From Vogesella alkaliphila (GTDB lineage: Bacteria > Pseudomonadota > Gammaproteobacteria > Burkholderiales > Chromobacteriaceae), in NCBI RefSeq assembly GCF_014652475.1, contig NZ_BMYW01000005.1, positions 194,692 to 258,691 on the forward strand: a DNA stretch of 64,000 nucleotides, in the 5' to 3' direction. The notes under the pieces were generated by a model. The model was not told where the DNA came from, searched no databases, and worked only from the letters and a program-made list of their open reading frames with translations. A program made the translations under genes and the position numbers. Below are positions 61,372 to 64,000 of the stretch, piece after piece. Within the stretch, counting starts at the first letter, position 1. Every line of letters starts with the position of its first letter.

Positions 61372-63768
61372 ATGCATCGTTCCATCCTGCTTTGCTGTCT
61401 GGCCTTGCTGTTTCCGTGTTTCGCCACTGCGGCCAAGCTTGCGCCGACCGCGGCGGCACCGCTGCTGGCGCCTCCGGCGGTACTTGCGGATCGCGACGGC
61501 GACGGTCTCGGCGACAGCCTGCAGCAGCGGCTGGCCACGGCGGCGCCGGACGCGCGCTTCGACGTGGTGGTCACCTTCCGGCAGCCGGCGCAGGCGGCGG
61601 CCGCACGCCAGACGCTGGGCAACTTCGTGCCGCGTCATGAATTCAAGCTGATCCCCGGTTTTGCCGGCCGCCTCAGCGCGGCGCAGATCCGCGGGCTGAT
61701 GCACGCGCCGGGCCTGCTGCGCATCGAGGAAGACGCCACGGTGCGCACCCAGCTCGACGCCGCGCGCGCCGACTTCGGCATCGAGGCGGCGCGCGGTCTG
61801 GCCGCCGGCGGCCTGAGCGGGCGCAATGTCGGCGTCTGCATCGTCGACACCGGCGTCGACCCGCTGCACGAACAGCTGGACAACGGCAAGGTGGCGGCCT
61901 TCATCGACTATGTCGCCGGCCGCAGCGTGGCTTACGACGATAACGGCCACGGCACCCACGTTGCCGCCATCGCCGCCGGTGACGGCAGCGGCGGATCGGC
62001 CGCCGCGGCGTTCCGGGGTGTCGCCAGCGACGCCGCGCTGTACGCCGCCAAGGTGCTCGACGCGCAGGGGAGCGGGGCGGAAAGCAATGTGGTCGCCGGC
62101 ATCCAGTGGTGCGCCGCGCAGGCCGGGGTGCACGTCATTTCCATGAGCCTGGCCGCTCTGCCGCCGGCCGACGGCAAGGACGCGATGAGCCAGGCGGTGG
62201 ACGCCGCGGTGGCGGCGGGCAAGGTGCTGGTGGTGGCCGCCGGCAATGACGGCGACGAACCCGGTACTGTCGGTTCGCCCGGTGCGGCGGCGGGAGCGAT
62301 CACCGTCGGCGCCTGTGCCGAGTGGTCGGCAGCGCCGGCTGCGGCCAACCATTCCGACGGCGTGTACCTGACGGCGTTTTCCAGCCGCGGCCCGATCACG
62401 GTGAACGCCAGCACCAGCTACATCAAGCCCGATGTCTGCGCCCCGGGGCACCGCATTGCCGCGGCCAAGTCCGGCAGCGTCGCTGACTACGTGGTCTATA
62501 GCGGCACCTCGATGGCGACGCCGTTTGTCGCCGGCGCCGTGGCGCTGGCGCTGGAGGCCAACCCGGCGCTGAAGGGCAATCCGGCGCAGGTGCGCAGCCT
62601 GCTGGAGGGGAGCGCGCAGGATCGCGGCGCCAGCGGCAAGGACAATGAATGGGGTGCCGGCCTGCTCGACGGCTACGCCTTTGTCGCCCGCGCGCAGAAT
62701 GCCGCCGCCAGCGTCAGCACCGCGCTGCCCACCGCCGTGCATCTGGACGCCAGTGTCGGCAACAACCAGGTGTGGAGCCACAGCTTCAACCTCGCGGAGA
62801 GTGATCTCGGCCAGCCGCTGGCGGCCACGGTGACCATCGTCGGCCAGCCGCTGTGCGTGCTGCAGTTTGGCGGTTTCTGCTTTGCCTACCAGTGGGACCC
62901 GGATCTCGACGCCCGGCTGCTGGCGCCGGACGGTACGCTGCTGTCGGCCAGCGGCTGCATGGGCGAGGGCACGGACTGCGCCGCGCCGCGCGCGCCGCTG
63001 GTGGCGCTCGGCCGCCAGGAAACATTGCACGCGATGCCGACCGTGGCCGGCACCTACCGCATCGAGGTGAAGGGCGCCGTCGATGACGTCAACAACGGCA
63101 AGGGCGGCAGCTTCGCGCTCGACCTGTCGCGCGGCCCGCTGGTCGCCGCGGTGGCGAGCCCGGACTTCTCGCTGAGCACGACCCCGGCCAGCCGCAGCGT
63201 GGTCAGCGGCGGCAGCACCAGCTACACCACCACCGTCACCGCCACGGGCGGCTTCGGCAGCAGTGTCGATCTCAGCGTCAGCGGCCTGCCGCTTGGTGCC
63301 AGCGGCAGCTTCAGCCCCGATCCGCTCAGCGGCGGGAGCGGGTCGGCCACCCTCAGCGTGTCAACCGCCGGCAATACCGCCGCCGGCAGCTACCCGCTGC
63401 TGATCAGCGGCATAGGCGGCGGGCTGAGCCGCAGCAGCACGGCCACACTGGTGGTGACGGCGCCGAGCGCCGACTTCGCGCTGGCGGTGTCGCCCTCCAG
63501 TCGCACGGTGAAGCGCGGCGGCCGCGCCAGCTATACCGCTACCATCAGTCCGCTGAACGGCTTTAGCGGCGCCGTCACGCTCAGCGTGTCCAACCTGCCG
63601 GCCGGCGCCACCTTCGGCTTCAGCCCCAATCCGGTGGCCGGCGCCGGCTCGTCGACGCTGACGGTCAAGACCGCCAAGACGACACCGGTCGGCAGCCGCA
63701 GCCTGCTGGTCACCGGCAGCAGCGGCAGCCTGAGCCATAGCCAGAGCGTGGAGCTGGTCGTGCGCTAG
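61372..63768 (+). CDS. Secreted subtilisin-like serine protease (S8) with two C-terminal Ig-like domains
   Basis: 798 residues from the ATG at 61372, preceded by AAGGTGA; a GTG three codons earlier is in frame. Signal peptide HRSILLCCLALLFPCFATAA. An I9-like propeptide (about 60-135), then the S8 catalytic domain with Asp159 (IVDTGVD), His193 (NGHGTHVA) and Ser380 (SGTSMATPF). A beta-rich domain (about 455-595) follows, then two similar roughly 100-residue Ig-like repeats (597-697, 697-798; DFSLSTTPASRSV / DFALAVSPSSRTV). It probably digests external protein or acts on the cell surface. Stand-alone gene. Confidence 0.9.
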   Translation: MHRSILLCCLALLFPCFATAAKLAPTAAAPLLAPPAVLADRDGDGLGDSLQQRLATAAPDARFDVVVTFRQPAQAAAARQTLGNFVPRHEFKLIPGFAGRLSAAQIRGLMHAPGLLRIEEDATVRTQLDAARADFGIEAARGLAAGGLSGRNVGVCIVDTGVDPLHEQLDNGKVAAFIDYVAGRSVAYDDNGHGTHVAAIAAGDGSGGSAAAAFRGVASDAALYAAKVLDAQGSGAESNVVAGIQWCAAQAGVHVISMSLAALPPADGKDAMSQAVDAAVAAGKVLVVAAGNDGDEPGTVGSPGAAAGAITVGACAEWSAAPAAANHSDGVYLTAFSSRGPITVNASTSYIKPDVCAPGHRIAAAKSGSVADYVVYSGTSMATPFVAGAVALALEANPALKGNPAQVRSLLEGSAQDRGASGKDNEWGAGLLDGYAFVARAQNAAASVSTALPTAVHLDASVGNNQVWSHSFNLAESDLGQPLAATVTIVGQPLCVLQFGGFCFAYQWDPDLDARLLAPDGTLLSASGCMGEGTDCAAPRAPLVALGRQETLHAMPTVAGTYRIEVKGAVDDVNNGKGGSFALDLSRGPLVAAVASPDFSLSTTPASRSVVSGGSTSYTTTVTATGGFGSSVDLSVSGLPLGASGSFSPDPLSGGSGSATLSVSTAGNTAAGSYPLLISGIGGGLSRSSTATLVVTAPSADFALAVSPSSRTVKRGGRASYTATISPLNGFSGAVTLSVSNLPAGATFGFSPNPVAGAGSSTLTVKTAKTTPVGSRSLLVTGSSGSLSHSQSVELVVR

Positions 63769-63772
63769 CCGC

Positions 63773-63786
63773 AAGGTTGGCCGCAG
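63773..63786 (+). repeat. Dispersed uptake-like motif after the subtilase gene
   Basis: AAGGTTGGCCGCAG starting 5 bases after the stop codon. Confidence 0.85.
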
Positions 63787-63829
63787 TGCTGCCCACGCCC
63801 GCCGTTTCATGAGAAAATCCCCGGCGTCA

Positions 63830-63850
63830 CGGGCAGCTTGCAGCTGCCCG
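63830..63850 (+). terminator. Hairpin between subtilase and next gene
   Basis: CGGGCAGC-TTGCA-GCTGCCCG followed by CCTTGTTTTG; a possible weak terminator or leader stem. Confidence 0.5.
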
Positions 63851-63876
63851 CCTTGTTTTGCAGCCGGAACCTTGCC

Positions 63877-64000
63877 ATGCCCCACCACGCTTCACCCCGC
63901 GTGCTGTCCATCATCCCGCCGATGACGCAGCTGAACACGCCTTACCCGTCCACCGCCTACATCACCGGCTTCCTGCGCTCGCGCGGGATCGACGCGGTGC
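63877..64000 (+). CDS. Start of a B12-binding / radical SAM protein (truncated by window)
   Basis: Only 41 residues are visible: MPHHASPRVLSIIPPMTQLNTPYPSTAYITGFLRSRGIDAV. The IIPPMTQLNTPYPSTAYITGFL segment looks like the N-terminal cobalamin-binding domain of radical SAM enzymes (pattern PPxxxLNTPYPS). The radical SAM Cys motif would lie downstream of the window, so this is tentative. Confidence 0.55.
   Translation, partial: MPHHASPRVLSIIPPMTQLNTPYPSTAYITGFLRSRGIDAV

Overview
The window is a GC-rich chromosomal segment from a betaproteobacterium. The protein sequences and gene order (recX/recA next to hrcA; dnaX-ybaB-recR; rimP-nusA-infB-rbfA-truB-rpsO-pnp; pilU) point to Neisseriales, most likely a Chromobacteriaceae member such as Vogesella or a close relative. 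The genus is an inference from memory of protein families, not a search result. Nearly all of it is housekeeping or catabolic chromosome. I see no tRNA, rRNA, CRISPR array, prophage or insertion sequence.

Layout. 1-12.7 kb: end of crcB; alaS, recX and recA (minus); hrcA, a soluble lytic transglycosylase, dnaX, ybaB and recR (plus); then a pilU / ArsC-like / dapE operon (minus). 12.8-24 kb: a fadD-type ligase, then the large translation/RNA operon rimP-nusA-infB-rbfA-truB-rpsO-pnp. 24-26.7 kb: an alkylation-repair cluster, alkA-like divergent from ada-alkB. 26.7-41.7 kb: an acyl-CoA ligase, a hybrid kinase/response-regulator pair, a Gfo/Idh oxidoreductase, a DUF945 protein, a fatty-acid desaturase, a RidA protein, an ABC transporter, cysS, rpmE and an ArnT-like glycosyltransferase. 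41.7-45.9 kb: acetoacetyl-CoA synthetase, a VOC protein, an IclR regulator and a DUF2249 protein. 45.9-49.4 kb: the dTDP-rhamnose operon rfbBDAC. 49.5-59 kb: the leucine/isovalerate catabolic locus (MerR-type liuR, ivd, liuB, liuC, liuD, HMG-CoA lyase, and a divergent acyl-CoA ligase). 59-64 kb: two small unknown proteins, a pirin, a secreted subtilase and the start of a B12-binding/radical SAM protein.

The genes connect in a few places. The liu cluster converts isovaleryl-CoA to acetoacetate and acetyl-CoA, and aacS about 6 kb away can activate that acetoacetate. A perfect 16-bp LiuR-type palindrome lies between liuR and the divergent ligase, with an imperfect copy upstream of ivd. The IclR regulator has its own pair of palindromes, and one half-site recurs upstream of aacS.

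The most striking signal is not a gene. A short word, AAGGTTGGCCGCA(A/G), occurs 18 times exactly (13-mer, both strands, counted by eye) in 64 kb, where chance predicts well under one. It occurs as inverted pairs (one a good intrinsic terminator), directly after the U-tracts of other terminators, fused into a 22-bp palindrome, and in frame inside core genes. This is how Neisseriaceae DNA uptake sequences behave, but the word does not resemble the known DUS dialects. A second family of 84-115 bp palindromic repeats fills three consecutive gaps of the liu operon and the infB-rbfA gap.
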